NCBI RefSeq assembly: GCF_900110535.1
Contig: NZ_FOJA01000001.1
Coordinates: forward strand, 62,001-126,000
DNA: 64,000 nt
Reading direction: 5' to 3'
Origin: Halobacterium jilantaiense
GTDB taxonomy: Archaea; Halobacteriota; Halobacteria; Halobacteriales; Halobacteriaceae
A program made the position numbers and the translations under genes. The notes below the pieces were generated by a model, which was not told where the DNA came from, did no database searches, and saw nothing but the letters and a program-made list of their open reading frames with translations. Shown one piece after another: positions 26,851-35,327 of the stretch (position 1 is the stretch's first letter; every line of letters begins with the position of its first letter).

Positions 26851-27069
26851 ATGAACTCGATTCTACGATACGCACTCCAGACACAGCTGCGGCCACAGCG
26901 CGGCTGGTCTCGCGTGATCACTGCTACCCACGAGCACGTCTACGGCGCGATGGGCTGCTACACCGACAGCTAGTCCGGCGACCTCGTCGTCATCCAGCCC
27001 CTCGAGTACGGCGAGCGCGTCGTCTGCCGGATTCAAGTCGGGGAATACGAGGTGGTCCGCGATGTCTAA
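26851..27069 (+). pseudogene. Short ORF interrupted by an in-frame TAG
   Basis: ATG at 26851 opens a frame (MNSILRYALQTQLRPQRG...) that meets TAG at 26971, then continues without another stop to TAA at 27067-27069 (GDLVVIQPLEYGERVVCR...). The reopened part overlaps the start of the next gene by eight bases, as in compact viral or plasmid gene runs. Family not recognised. It is the first of several broken genes after the glycosylase. Confidence 0.5.
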
Positions 27070-27576
27070 CGGTCAGGCGGACCTCGCGGAGATCGCGGAG
27101 TCTGCGGACGCAGCGCTTGGCATCGCCCAACGTGCCCTCGAGTCCGAGATCGCGGACGTCCATTCGCAGATCGACGCTCTGCATGAGCGCACCGAGTTCC
27201 TGCAGGCTGTCCAGAAGGCGTCCAACCTGAAACCCGAAGAGCGCGCCGTCGTCTGTATCCAGACGCTCTACAACGAGGCGAGCAACTGCGGCCCGCAGCT
27301 CGCTGAGATGGAAGTCAGGGGCACGATTACCGCTCTCGGCGAGAGCGTGAAACGCCACCACATTTACCCGGTCTTCGACACCACCGATGACCTCGCCGAA
27401 GCCCCCGACTCCAACGTCGACGGGAGCGTGCTCTCGGTCGTTCGCGAGGACGGAGCAGCCAGAACAACACGCGGATCGTGCTGAACCTCGGGGATTGGGG
27501 TCTGCCAGAGATGGTGCCTGGCCGCGAGCTCGAGACTGGCCAGGACACCGCCCCGCTGGCGGCAGAGGGTGACTGA
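27062..27576 (+). pseudogene. Frameshifted plasmid- or virus-type helical protein
   Basis: The frame from ATG 27062 encodes ~130 residues of heptad-rich helix (LAEIAESADAALGIAQRALE, IDALHERTEFLQAV) and then a basic end at 27484. One base out of phase, from about 27463, a well-formed continuation runs to TGA at 27576 (NNTRIVLNLGDWGLPEMVPG...). A single lost base near 27455-27463 explains both. The intact protein would be about 171 residues. Family unrecognised. Confidence 0.55.
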
Positions 27577-27804
27577 CCGGAATCGTCTACATCACTATCC
27601 CCGTAGATATCCTACAACACGCGAGTGGGGTGGGGAGAGGGAAGAGCCACCGCCAGAGGCCTGATTCGGCTCGCTGAGCCTAAGTCGAGTTGACCGGGGA
27701 AAAAGTCCAGTTTCGTAACCCCGGTATCAGTAGTCACGAGTACAATTACAAACCGTTCGCATCGTTCGCCGACCACACCGCGGGACCCGTGCTGTAGAAT
27801 CTCT

Positions 27805-28002
27805 ACACCGGTCCGCTCAATCATCGAGGACCTCCAAAAGAACCGGCGTGGTGGCATCCCGATGGAGGCGATCATCTACGTCTGCCAGAAGAAAGGCGAC
27901 ATGTCGAAGGCGAAGGTGGAGTCGACGGTAGAGAACTTCCTCGATAACGGCGGCGTGTACAAGCCAGCTAAGGATGGCCAGGACGGGGTGCGGGTGCTAT
28001 AG
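27805..28002 (+). pseudogene. C-terminal winged-helix fragment resembling archaeal MCM
   Basis: An orphan frame without its upstream gene reads RSIIEDLQKNRRGGIPMEAI ... KVESTVENFLDNGGVYKP...RVL and stops at 28002. Order and spacing (helix, GxP, helix, recognition helix ending in a 'G-VY-P' wing) resemble the C-terminal winged helix of archaeal MCM helicases. No ATPase part precedes it. A small independent wHTH from ATG 27862 cannot be excluded. Confidence 0.4.
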
Positions 28003-28055
28003 CGATGGTGGGAGTGGTTGTGTTCAGCTGCGATGTTGATACACTCCGCGTCTAA

Positions 28056-28638
28056 CAGTAGTTGCTAGCGCGATTTCTTTATTCAGACGAGTCCCTGAAA
28101 TTGAAACGGGCGAAACAGTACGTATAGATGCGAGTGTCGCGGAAAAGTCGTCGCTGAATTAGTGACTACGGGGTGTCCAGACGCCTTGCTGTATCGCTCG
28201 GGATAGATAGTAGAGTAAGCCGATGCAACCGGCTGCTACGAATCCAGCCGAGGTCACCGTCAGTTCTTCGCTGATAAGTGCGGTGAGGCCCCAACACGCG
28301 AACCCACCTGAGAGCAGGAGCATATAGCCGACTGTCTCCCCGAATGGCTGCAACCCCTGTGCGGCGACGATAAGGCCCAACAGGACAGTCGCTATGAGAA
28401 CAACCGGCTGTGATTGAACGTAATTACTTCCAACAAGCACAACCAGAAGAACGGTGATACCCACGCCGAACGCGACTCTAATCGGCGAGACCGACTTTAC
28501 GAGGGAGGGCATTATTTGCTATCCATCATCCAATTCAAAAACTGTTTGTCCTCCTCTCGAAGTGTTTGGTAGTCTATCTGTACTGAACGGGCGTTTCACC
28601 GCAATCACTGAATAAAGAAACCGTATTGGCAACTACTG
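28056..28638. mobile_element. TIR-bounded small element carrying a membrane-protein gene (copy B)
   Basis: A 583-base element. Both ends start CAGTAGTTGC; over the first 31 bases the two inverted ends match at 26 positions, including TTTCTTTATTCAG, and an inner TGAAAC...CAGTAC block follows in each. The tetranucleotide CTAA flanks both sides (28052-28055 and 28639-28642) and may be the target duplication. It contains one hydrophobic-protein gene and no transposase, so it would need one supplied in trans. The ends are related to those at 21200-21600. Confidence 0.65.
28159..28512 (-). CDS. Four-helix membrane protein inside TIR element B
   Basis: A 117-residue protein (MPSLVKSVSPIRVAFGVGIT) with about four membrane helices at ~13-28, ~35-52, ~60-83 and ~87-105, ending QQGVWTPRSH. 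Codon use is less GC-biased than core genes. No family recognised. It is wholly enclosed by the inverted repeats of element B, read toward its left end, exactly as in element A, yet its sequence is not evidently related to the element A protein. Confidence 0.65.
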   Translation of the reverse strand: MPSLVKSVSPIRVAFGVGITVLLVVLVGSNYVQSQPVVLIATVLLGLIVAAQGLQPFGETVGYMLLLSGGFACWGLTALISEELTVTSAGFVAAGCIGLLYYLSRAIQQGVWTPRSH

Positions 28639-28642
28639 CTAA

Positions 28643-28739
28643 GCCCATGGTTGAGAAATCACTAACAGTCACAAAATAATATTGAAATAAATAACTCTGA
28701 TAAAGCTTTATTCATCACAATATCTAAACACTATGTACA
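28643..28739 (+). promoter_or_regulatory. AT-rich promoter region of the island membrane gene
   Basis: Nearly all A/T for about 70 bases, with several TATA-like runs (TAATATTGAAATAAATAA, AAGCTTTATTC). It lies directly upstream of the ATG at 28740. The exact box cannot be decided by eye. Confidence 0.4.
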
Positions 28740-29828
28740 ATGAGAGATGGTGGGAAGAGTCAAGAACCACTATTAATTGACTTCATTGCGGAGAAGCTCA
28801 GGTTCAAGAAGATCTCTGATTTTCTACCAGGAAATATAAAACCTGCATACATTCTTGCTTTCCTCGGGCCCTTTATTGATATTGGGATTATCGACCCTTA
28901 TCGGTACATCGTTGCAGACGAGCCGATGTTTGTACAGAGGCCACAATTACTGATCACGCTCGGCGGGTTGGTTTTTGGTGTTTATGGTATTTACTGGATG
29001 CGGGATACCTACGTCGACGCTGCCAAGAGTCTCAGTGTCGCCGAAGGGGCTGATGAGAACGAATTCACCGGTAATTTCGAAGAAATTGTGTCGTTTCGCA
29101 CAAAGCTCTGTGCATTGGGTGTTTTTATAATCATATCGTTTTCCAATATTTTCTTTATCCAAGGTCTATCACAATCAATTAGGCTAGAGGGTGTTCTCGG
29201 AACGATTGTCGTCAACGTCATCTCAAACCCACTCGCCACTTTCCCAGTTATTGTTGAATTTGGGTTAATGTATTTTGGAATTACTGTTCTCATGCCGGGG
29301 AAAATTGAGAATGCTGATGTTAAGTTGTTCTTCTATGATTCTCGACGGATGGGTGGGTTTGGAAAGATCGGCAATCTATTCAAGCGCTCATATTATCTCT
29401 ATTCAATTGGTCTCCTGATGTATTCGCTTGTGATTTATGGGCCCCCGTTAGCCGGAGAATTTGCTGTAAGTATATACCCAAATGCACCACGTTATCTGAC
29501 AATTGCATTCATGATTATGTGGGTATTTGGTGTACTTTCGATTTCATCCTCTATGTATCGCACTCACCGAGTAATATTAAAGAAGAAAAATAAAGAACTT
29601 GATCGAGTAAATGAACGGCTACATACGTTACTTGACCAGCCGTACGACATTGAACTAGACGATCCTCCACATCAGGAGGAATTAAACAGCATTCAAAATC
29701 ATCTCGAAAAAGTCAGATCTACACGTGAATATCCCTCAACATTCATCACATGGACGCAGATTGGAATCAGTGTCGTCCTCCCGCAGCTACTAAATATTTC
29801 TATCCAAGCCACCCTGATTAGCACGTAA
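28740..29828 (+). CDS. AT-rich multi-pass membrane protein of unknown function
   Basis: A 362-residue protein with about six membrane helices (near 33-52, 70-88, 120-142, 155-185, 213-235 and 250-272), then a charged coiled-coil (ILKKKNKELDRVNERLHTLL, ~280-330) and a final hydrophobic segment (~342-360). Base composition is far more AT-rich than anything else in the window, with many ATA, TTA and AGA codons, so it was probably acquired from another lineage. It is intact although neighbouring island genes are broken. No family recognised; a channel or an abortive-infection-type membrane effector are only possibilities. Confidence 0.7.
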   Translation: MRDGGKSQEPLLIDFIAEKLRFKKISDFLPGNIKPAYILAFLGPFIDIGIIDPYRYIVADEPMFVQRPQLLITLGGLVFGVYGIYWMRDTYVDAAKSLSVAEGADENEFTGNFEEIVSFRTKLCALGVFIIISFSNIFFIQGLSQSIRLEGVLGTIVVNVISNPLATFPVIVEFGLMYFGITVLMPGKIENADVKLFFYDSRRMGGFGKIGNLFKRSYYLYSIGLLMYSLVIYGPPLAGEFAVSIYPNAPRYLTIAFMIMWVFGVLSISSSMYRTHRVILKKKNKELDRVNERLHTLLDQPYDIELDDPPHQEELNSIQNHLEKVRSTREYPSTFITWTQIGISVVLPQLLNISIQATLIST

Positions 29829-30158
29829 TCACTATAGACAACTTTTGTTTTAAATACATTATTGCTAAAATAAGTGAAACGGTGCAGAGATGGCGGAAAT
29901 CCTGGTATATCCCCTGGAGTCTCCAGTGTCAATACGATCACTTCCATGGCTTTATACAAGCACACGTAATCCCACCAGAGGCCGCGACAGCACGCATTCT
30001 AGTCCCTGCTCACAGCAGGAGCTACTCTACAGCCACCTACCATCACTCACCCACGAGAGACACCCCACTCGAAAGAACGCGAGTACGACTGCAGGCGTGA
30101 CAGGTAAGATAGCAGTCGCACCGCATCCACGACTGTCGCCGAGTCGTTCTGCTTTCGG
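29829..30158. other. Gene-free remnant DNA
   Basis: The first ~50 bases are AT-rich and follow the membrane gene stop. The rest returns to mid-GC sequence with only short low-complexity ORFs (His/Ser/Arg-rich) and no recognisable product. It looks like decayed insertion material. Confidence 0.5.
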
Positions 30159-30462
30159 GTGTGCGCCAACCGCCACGGCGGCCGGCGACTCCTCAACCTC
30201 GTCCGGGACGACCACCGGTACTGCTACACGTGCTTCAGTCGGCTCAAGGACATCCAAGAGCCCACTGAGGAGTGGCGAACCCGGAAGAGCACGCCCCAGA
30301 AGATCGCGCTCGACCAAGGCGCATCCTTCGAACAGGCTGCCGGCGGCAGCCTCATCCTCGACGCTACCGCGTGCGGCTACGGGAAAATCATCGATCCAGA
30401 GTCAGTCACCGGCTGCCAGTACGCCACCGAACGCGCCACCACAGGCGAAGTCCGCGTCGAAC
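30159..30462 (+). pseudogene. Fragment of a CxxC-type zinc protein from a plasmid or virus
   Basis: The frame reads CANRHGGRRLLNLVRDDHRY and CYTCFSRLKDIQEP, and is open upstream with SFCFRVCA, giving CxxxC and CxxC pairs suggesting a zinc knuckle. It then continues as EEWRTRKSTPQKIALDQGAS... without a natural stop and runs into acylphosphatase sequence. The start is missing, so I read it as a truncated gene fused by deletion to the next one. Confidence 0.4.
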
Positions 30463-30703
30463 GGGGCGGTGCAGGGCGTTACTACCGCGTCAGCACCCGC
30501 GACGCCGCCCGGGAGGCCGGCGTCGACGGCTGGGTGCGGAATCTCCCGGACGGCCGCATCGAGACCGTCTTCGAGGGGGACGAGGCGGCCGTCGAGGCGA
30601 TGGTCGAGTGGTGCCACGAGGGCAGCTCGGCCGCTAGCTCGACGGCGTCGCGGCCGACTACGAGGGCCCCGAGAGGCTCGACGGCTTCGAGGTCCGCTGG
30701 TAG
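30463..30703 (+). pseudogene. acyP: Acylphosphatase, 5'-truncated with two frameshifts
   Basis: Three frames in succession spell an acylphosphatase: GAVQGV (30463-30480), then YYRVSTRDAAREAGVDGWVRNLPDGRIETVFEGD...EWCHEG (from 30480), then DGVAADYEGPERLDGFEVRW ending at TAG 30701-30703. The phases move by minus one each time, which fits two single-base losses (about 30479 and 30638). The catalytic Asn-containing WVRN and the VQGV phosphate loop remain visible. The usual N-terminal strand is replaced by unrelated sequence. Confidence 0.65.
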
Positions 30704-30817
30704 TCCGGACATATCCGGCTAGAACGCCAAGTGGTCCGGTGGCCGACCAGACACCGGGGCACAGCGGACGGGCACGTCCACCACGGACCTTTTAGGGCGG
30801 CCGTCGAAGTGGCGGCC

Positions 30818-32254
30818 ATGATACGCAGCGACCGGATGGCGGCGGTCGACCGGAACGCCGAGGCGTTCGGCGTCCCCCGGAAGCAGCTGATGGAGTCGAG
30901 TGGCAACGCCATCGCGCGCGCAGTCCGTGACATCGCGGGCCCCGGGGCGAGCGTCGCCGTCGTCGCGGGCCGCGGGAACAACGGCGGGGACGCGTTCGTC
31001 GCCGCGCGCTTCCTCGACGACTACGACTTCACTGTCCACCTGCTCGGGCGGCCCGAGTCCATCAACTCGACAATCAGCCGGGAGAACTGGGACGCGCTCC
31101 AGACCGGCGACTACGACACCGAGGCCGTGACCGACTCGCGCACTCTCGACCTCGGCGACCCGGACGTCGTCGTCGACGCCCTCCTCGGCACCGGCGTCTC
31201 CGGCGCGCCCCGGGAACCCGAGGCGTCCGCCATCGAAGCCATCAACGACTCGGACGCCTTGGTCGTCGCCGTCGACGTACCCTCGGGAGTGGACGCCGAC
31301 ACGGGCGAGACGCCGGGCGTCGCCATCGACGCCGACCGCGTCGTCACGTTCCACGACCTGAAACCCGCGCTCGCCGACCGCGAGGACGTCACCGTCGCGG
31401 ACATCGGCATCCCGGACGCGGCAGAACTGTTCGTCGGCCCCGGCGACCTCCTCGGCCTGGAACGCGACCCCCGCGGCCACAAGGGCGACTTCGGCCGCGT
31501 GCTCGTGATTGGAGGCGGTCCCTACACGGGCGCACCGGCGCTCTCCGCGCAGGCCGCGCTCCGTGCCGGTGCCGACCTCGCGTTCCTCGCCGTGCCGGAC
31601 GGAGTCGCCGACGCGGTCCAGGGGTACAGCGAGAACCTCATCGTCGACGGCCTCGTCGGCACCCGACTCGTCCCCGAGCACGTCCCCGAGCTGCTGGAGC
31701 GCGCGAGCGATGTCGACGCGGTCGTCCTCGGCCCGGGGCTCGGCGACGCGGACACCACGCTCGACGCCGTCGCGGACTTCCTCGCGGAGTTCCAGGGCCG
31801 GGCCGTCGTCGACGCCGACGCCCTCCAGGTCGTCCCCGACGTCGACACCGACGCCACGCTCGTCTGCACGCCCCATCAGGGTGAACTCCAGGCGATGGGC
31901 GGTCCCAGTGCGGAGGACTGGCGGGAGCGGGCCGACGCGGTCGAAGCGTTCGCCGCCGACATCGGCCACCCACTCCTCGTGAAGGGCGCACACGACGTGG
32001 TCTCGGACGGCGAGACGACCCGCGTGAACCGCACCGGGAATCCGGGCATGACCGTCGGCGGCACCGGCGACGTGCTCGCCGGCGCGACGGCCGCGATGCT
32101 CTCGGCGCTCGACCCCGTTTCCGCCGCGAGCGTCGGCGCGTACGCGAACGGAACGGCGGGCGACCTGGTCGTCGACGACCACGGTTACGGCCTGCTCGCG
32201 ACCGACCTCGTGGACGCGCTCCCCGACGCGCTCTGGGGTGGTGAGGATGAGTGA
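30818..32254 (+). CDS. nnr: Bifunctional NAD(P)H-hydrate repair enzyme (epimerase/dehydratase)
   Basis: A 478-residue fusion that repairs hydrated NAD(P)H. The N-terminal epimerase half has GRGNNGGDAFVAARFL and VDVPSGVDADTG; the C-terminal ADP-dependent dehydratase half has KGDFGRVLVIGGGPYTGAP, DADALQVV and the catalytic GNPGMTVGGTGDVLAG. ATG 30818 (MIRSDRMAAVDRNAEAFGVP) is the family start. Its last bases overlap the moaC start by eight bases. Confidence 0.95.
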   Translation: MIRSDRMAAVDRNAEAFGVPRKQLMESSGNAIARAVRDIAGPGASVAVVAGRGNNGGDAFVAARFLDDYDFTVHLLGRPESINSTISRENWDALQTGDYDTEAVTDSRTLDLGDPDVVVDALLGTGVSGAPREPEASAIEAINDSDALVVAVDVPSGVDADTGETPGVAIDADRVVTFHDLKPALADREDVTVADIGIPDAAELFVGPGDLLGLERDPRGHKGDFGRVLVIGGGPYTGAPALSAQAALRAGADLAFLAVPDGVADAVQGYSENLIVDGLVGTRLVPEHVPELLERASDVDAVVLGPGLGDADTTLDAVADFLAEFQGRAVVDADALQVVPDVDTDATLVCTPHQGELQAMGGPSAEDWRERADAVEAFAADIGHPLLVKGAHDVVSDGETTRVNRTGNPGMTVGGTGDVLAGATAAMLSALDPVSAASVGAYANGTAGDLVVDDHGYGLLATDLVDALPDALWGGEDE

Positions 32255-32804
32255 GCGTAAGGCCGACGAGACGGAGGCCTCGGAACGACGAGCGGGGAGT
32301 GACGCGACCCGCGAGGCCGACGACGCAGGCGACGACCTGACGCACACGACCGACGAGGGCGACGTCCAGATGGTGGACGTCGGCGACAAGCCCGACACGG
32401 CACGTCGAGCAGTCGCCCGCGGCGAGATACGGCTCTCCGAGTCCACCGTCGACGCGATTCGAGCGGACGAAATCGGGAAGGGTGACGTGCTCGCGACGGC
32501 CCGCGTCGGTGCCGTGCAAGCCGTCAAACACACCTGGGAGACCATCCCGATGTGCCACCAGATTCCCATCACGAACGTCGAGACCGACTTCGGCGTGCGA
32601 GACGACCGCGTCGTGCTGGAGGTCGCCGTCGAGACGACCGGGAAGACGGGCTGCGAGATGGAGGCTCTGGAGGGCGTGACGACCGGCCTGAACGTCGTCT
32701 GGGACATGGTCAAGGCCGCGGAGAAAGACGGCGACGGCCAGTACCCGGGGACGGCAATCCGGGACGTGGAAGTGGTGTCGAAGGAGAAACGCGCTCTGGA
32801 GTAG
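32247..32804 (+). CDS. moaC: Cyclic pyranopterin monophosphate synthase MoaC
   Basis: A 185-residue MoaC, which completes cyclic pyranopterin formation in molybdenum cofactor synthesis. Hallmarks are MVDVGDKPDTARRAVARGEI, HTWETIPMCHQIPIT and GKTGCEMEALEGVTTGLNVVWDMVKAAEKD. A ~35-residue Glu/Asp/Arg-rich N-terminal extension precedes the domain. It overlaps nnr and converges with hflX, whose stop follows without a gap. Confidence 0.95.
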   Translation: MSERKADETEASERRAGSDATREADDAGDDLTHTTDEGDVQMVDVGDKPDTARRAVARGEIRLSESTVDAIRADEIGKGDVLATARVGAVQAVKHTWETIPMCHQIPITNVETDFGVRDDRVVLEVAVETTGKTGCEMEALEGVTTGLNVVWDMVKAAEKDGDGQYPGTAIRDVEVVSKEKRALE

Positions 32805-34112
32805 TCAGGCTTCGGCGACGAGTTCGCTGGCTTTCGCGTGCGAGCGCTCCACGATGGCGGGCCGCGCCTCGAAGTCGACGACGACCTGTTCGTCGCCGTA
32901 GTCGACGTCACGGACGTAAGCGTGGTCGTGGACCCAGGAGACGACGCTCATGGTGTCCTCGGTCATCGGGAGGACGAGCCGCTCGCGCTCGCGAGCCGGA
33001 AGTTCGGCGTCGATGCGGTCCCGGAGTTCGCCGAGATTGATATCGTCCAGGGCGCTGACCGCGACGGGGGTGGGGGCGAGCGCCGAGAGCGCCGCCATCT
33101 TCTCGGCGAGTTCGTCGTCGTCGACGCGGTCGGTCTTGTTGAAGACGGTCACGATGGGCGCTTCGTTGCGCTCGTAGAGCGTGTCGTGGCTCGTCACGAG
33201 CTTCTCGCGAATCTCGTCGACGGACTCGCTGGCGTCCACGACCAGCAACACGAGGTCCGCCTGGTAGACGGATTCGAGCGTGGACTTGAACGACTCCACG
33301 AGCCAGTGCGGGAGGTCGCTGATGAACCCGACCGTGTCCGTCAGCAGGACGTTCCGGCGGTCCAGCTCCATCCGACGCGTCGTCGTGCCGAGCGTCGTGA
33401 ACAGCCGGTCCTGGGACTCCGCGGTGGTGTCGAGGTCCGGGTGGAGGTCCTCGTTCTCGTCCACGTCGACGTCCTCGGCGAGCCGCCGGAGCAGCGTGGA
33501 CTTCCCGGCGTTCGTGTAGCCCGCCAGCGCCACGAGGTCGAAGCCGGACTCCCGGCGGGTGTCTCGGCGCTGGGCCTCCGTCTTCTCGATCTTCTCCAGT
33601 TCGTCCCGAATCCTGGATATCTGGGCTTTGATGTCCTGCTCGCGGCTCTCGTCGTACTCGCCGAGCCCCATGAACCCGGGGCGCTCGTCGCGTTTCGCCA
33701 GACTCGTCTTCGCCTCGGCGCGCGGCAGCTCGTAACGCAACTCGGCGAGCTCCACCTGGAGCTGGGCCTTCCGGGTCTGCGCGCGCTGCCCGAAGATGTC
33801 CAGAATCAGCCGGAACCGGTCGACGACCTCGGTGCCGTCCGGGAGCTGCTGGCCGAGGTTGTACGTCTGGTAGGGGCCGAGGCGGTTGTCGAAAACCACG
33901 CGGTCGGCGTCCGTGCCCGCGACGAGTTCGGCGAGCTCCGCGACTTTCCCCTCGCCGAGCTGGAGCGCGGGGTCGGCGGTCCGGGTCTGGGTGACCTCGC
34001 CCGCGACCTCGTAGCCAGCGGCTCGAACCAGCTCCCGAACCTCCGCGGTCTCGGGCTCGCCGTCGTCGACGCGTTTGGCGACGACGGCCGTCTCTGTCGT
34101 GTCTCCTGTCAC
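32805..34112 (-). CDS. hflX: HflX-type ribosome-associated GTPase
   Basis: A ~435-residue GTPase with the HflX N-terminal domain (VDDGEPETAEVRELVRAAGY, VFDNRLGPYQTYNLGQQL), a coiled-coil helical linker (YDESREQDIKAQISRIRDEL), then the G domain: G1 GYTNAGKSTLL, G3 DTVGFISDLP, G4 NKTD. It is thought to split or rescue stalled 70S-type ribosomes. I chose GTG 34112 (VTGDTTETAVVAKRVDD); the in-frame ATG at 34139 would add nine residues. Confidence 0.92.
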   Translation of the reverse strand: MTGDTTETAVVAKRVDDGEPETAEVRELVRAAGYEVAGEVTQTRTADPALQLGEGKVAELAELVAGTDADRVVFDNRLGPYQTYNLGQQLPDGTEVVDRFRLILDIFGQRAQTRKAQLQVELAELRYELPRAEAKTSLAKRDERPGFMGLGEYDESREQDIKAQISRIRDELEKIEKTEAQRRDTRRESGFDLVALAGYTNAGKSTLLRRLAEDVDVDENEDLHPDLDTTAESQDRLFTTLGTTTRRMELDRRNVLLTDTVGFISDLPHWLVESFKSTLESVYQADLVLLVVDASESVDEIREKLVTSHDTLYERNEAPIVTVFNKTDRVDDDELAEKMAALSALAPTPVAVSALDDINLGELRDRIDAELPARERERLVLPMTEDTMSVVSWVHDHAYVRDVDYGDEQVVVDFEARPAIVERSHAKASELVAEA

Positions 34113-34206
34113 TCGGCCGGAGGTACGCGCCCGGTCCACTTAAGCCCCGGGCGCTGGCCGGGTCGGGCACAAGAGACTTACCAGTTGGTTGCAGAGTGAA
34201 CTCCAT

Positions 34207-34524
34207 ATGGTAGACATCGACCCAACCGCCCTCGGCATCGAGTTCGGCACGGGGGCCGGCATCGGGGCAATCATCGGGTTCGCGGCGAAGAAAGTCGCGA
34301 AACTCATCGCCGTCATCGTCGGCCTCGAGCTCGCGCTGTTCAAGTTCCTCGAATCGCGGGGCATCCTCACCGTCGACTGGGAGCGACTCAGCGGCGGCTT
34401 CATGGAGGCCGCGGAGATGGGGACGGCGACGACTCCGCCGTCCTGGCTGAGCACGATCCTCTCGACGCTCTCGGTGAGCGCGGGCTTCACGGGCGGCTTC
34501 CTCGTCGGCTTCCGGAAGGGATAA
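34207..34524 (+). CDS. FUN14 family membrane protein
   Basis: A 105-residue protein with the Gly-rich FUN14 helix GIEFGTGAGIGAIIGFAAKKVAKLIAV near the N-terminus and a second hydrophobic part ending TGGFLVGFRKG. Family members are small membrane proteins; the archaeal role is unknown. ATG 34207 is the natural start. It converges directly on the SBDS gene, with no intergenic bases. Confidence 0.82.
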   Translation: MVDIDPTALGIEFGTGAGIGAIIGFAAKKVAKLIAVIVGLELALFKFLESRGILTVDWERLSGGFMEAAEMGTATTPPSWLSTILSTLSVSAGFTGGFLVGFRKG

Positions 34525-35250
34525 TTATCGCGTCTTCAGGTCGTCTTTGTCCTTCACGACCTGTGTCTCGCCCTCGCCCTCCGTCACTTCGTTGACGCGA
34601 CTGTAGAGTTCGTCCTGCATCCCTGCGGGGAACGTGATGACGCCCACCCACGAGCCGTCGGCCTGCCACTCCTCGCGTTCGAGGTCGCCGAACTCCCGGA
34701 GTTTCGCCTGACCGCTGCCCGCGTAGTCCGCCGGGAGGTTCACCGCGACGGTCATCTCCTCGAACCGGATGGGGATGACGGGCCGCAGCGCCTCCAGGGC
34801 GTCGTCGACCTGTTCTTCGGCGGGGGTCATCGGGTCGACGGTGAACCCGGCCTCTTCGAGCGCGCTCTCGATGCGGTCCGGCGGGTGGGGCGCGTCGTCC
34901 ATCTGGGGGTTGATGGCGTTCCGCGAGATGGTGTTGATGAGCTTGCGCTTCTTGCGCTCCTCCATCTCCTCGCGCTGCTCGGCGGTGATCTGAATCTCGC
35001 CGCGCCCGATGACCTCCGGGATGATGTCGAGGGGCTCGGTCGTCCCGAACACTTCCTTCAGGTCCTCCTCGGCGGGTCGGTCCCCGCGGGAGGCGTTCTC
35101 GAAGACGTCGCGGGCGGCGATGACGTCCTCGAGCTCGCCCTCGAACTCGTCGCGTTTCATCTCCAGGGCGGCGTCCGGGTCAACGAGCACTTCGAAGCGC
35201 TCGCCGTGTGTCTCCAGGCGAGCCGTCACGGCGTCGTCGAGCGAAATCAT
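34525..35250 (-). CDS. SBDS family ribosome maturation protein
   Basis: A 241-residue SBDS orthologue. It carries the N-terminal FYSH domain (ISLDDAVTARLETHGERFEV, ...FENASRGDRP), the helical middle domain (KRKLINTISRNAINPQMDDAPHPPDRIESALEEAG) and the C-terminal ferredoxin-like domain (PIRFEEMTVAVNLPADYAGS). It helps release anti-association factors from the large ribosomal subunit. It follows the RNase P genes on the same strand, as in other archaea. Confidence 0.93.
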   Translation of the reverse strand: MISLDDAVTARLETHGERFEVLVDPDAALEMKRDEFEGELEDVIAARDVFENASRGDRPAEEDLKEVFGTTEPLDIIPEVIGRGEIQITAEQREEMEERKKRKLINTISRNAINPQMDDAPHPPDRIESALEEAGFTVDPMTPAEEQVDDALEALRPVIPIRFEEMTVAVNLPADYAGSGQAKLREFGDLEREEWQADGSWVGVITFPAGMQDELYSRVNEVTEGEGETQVVKDKDDLKTR

Positions 35251-35327
35251 ACCACACCCTTCGACGGGGGCCTAAAAAGACCTTCTCCCGGACGGCGACC
35301 GGCCGGTGACGGATTCCGCCTGCACTG

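Noticed and set aside
27612-27875. An 87-codon minus-strand ORF in the decayed island
   Set aside because: No motif, and the MCM-like winged-helix frame on the plus strand explains its right end better.
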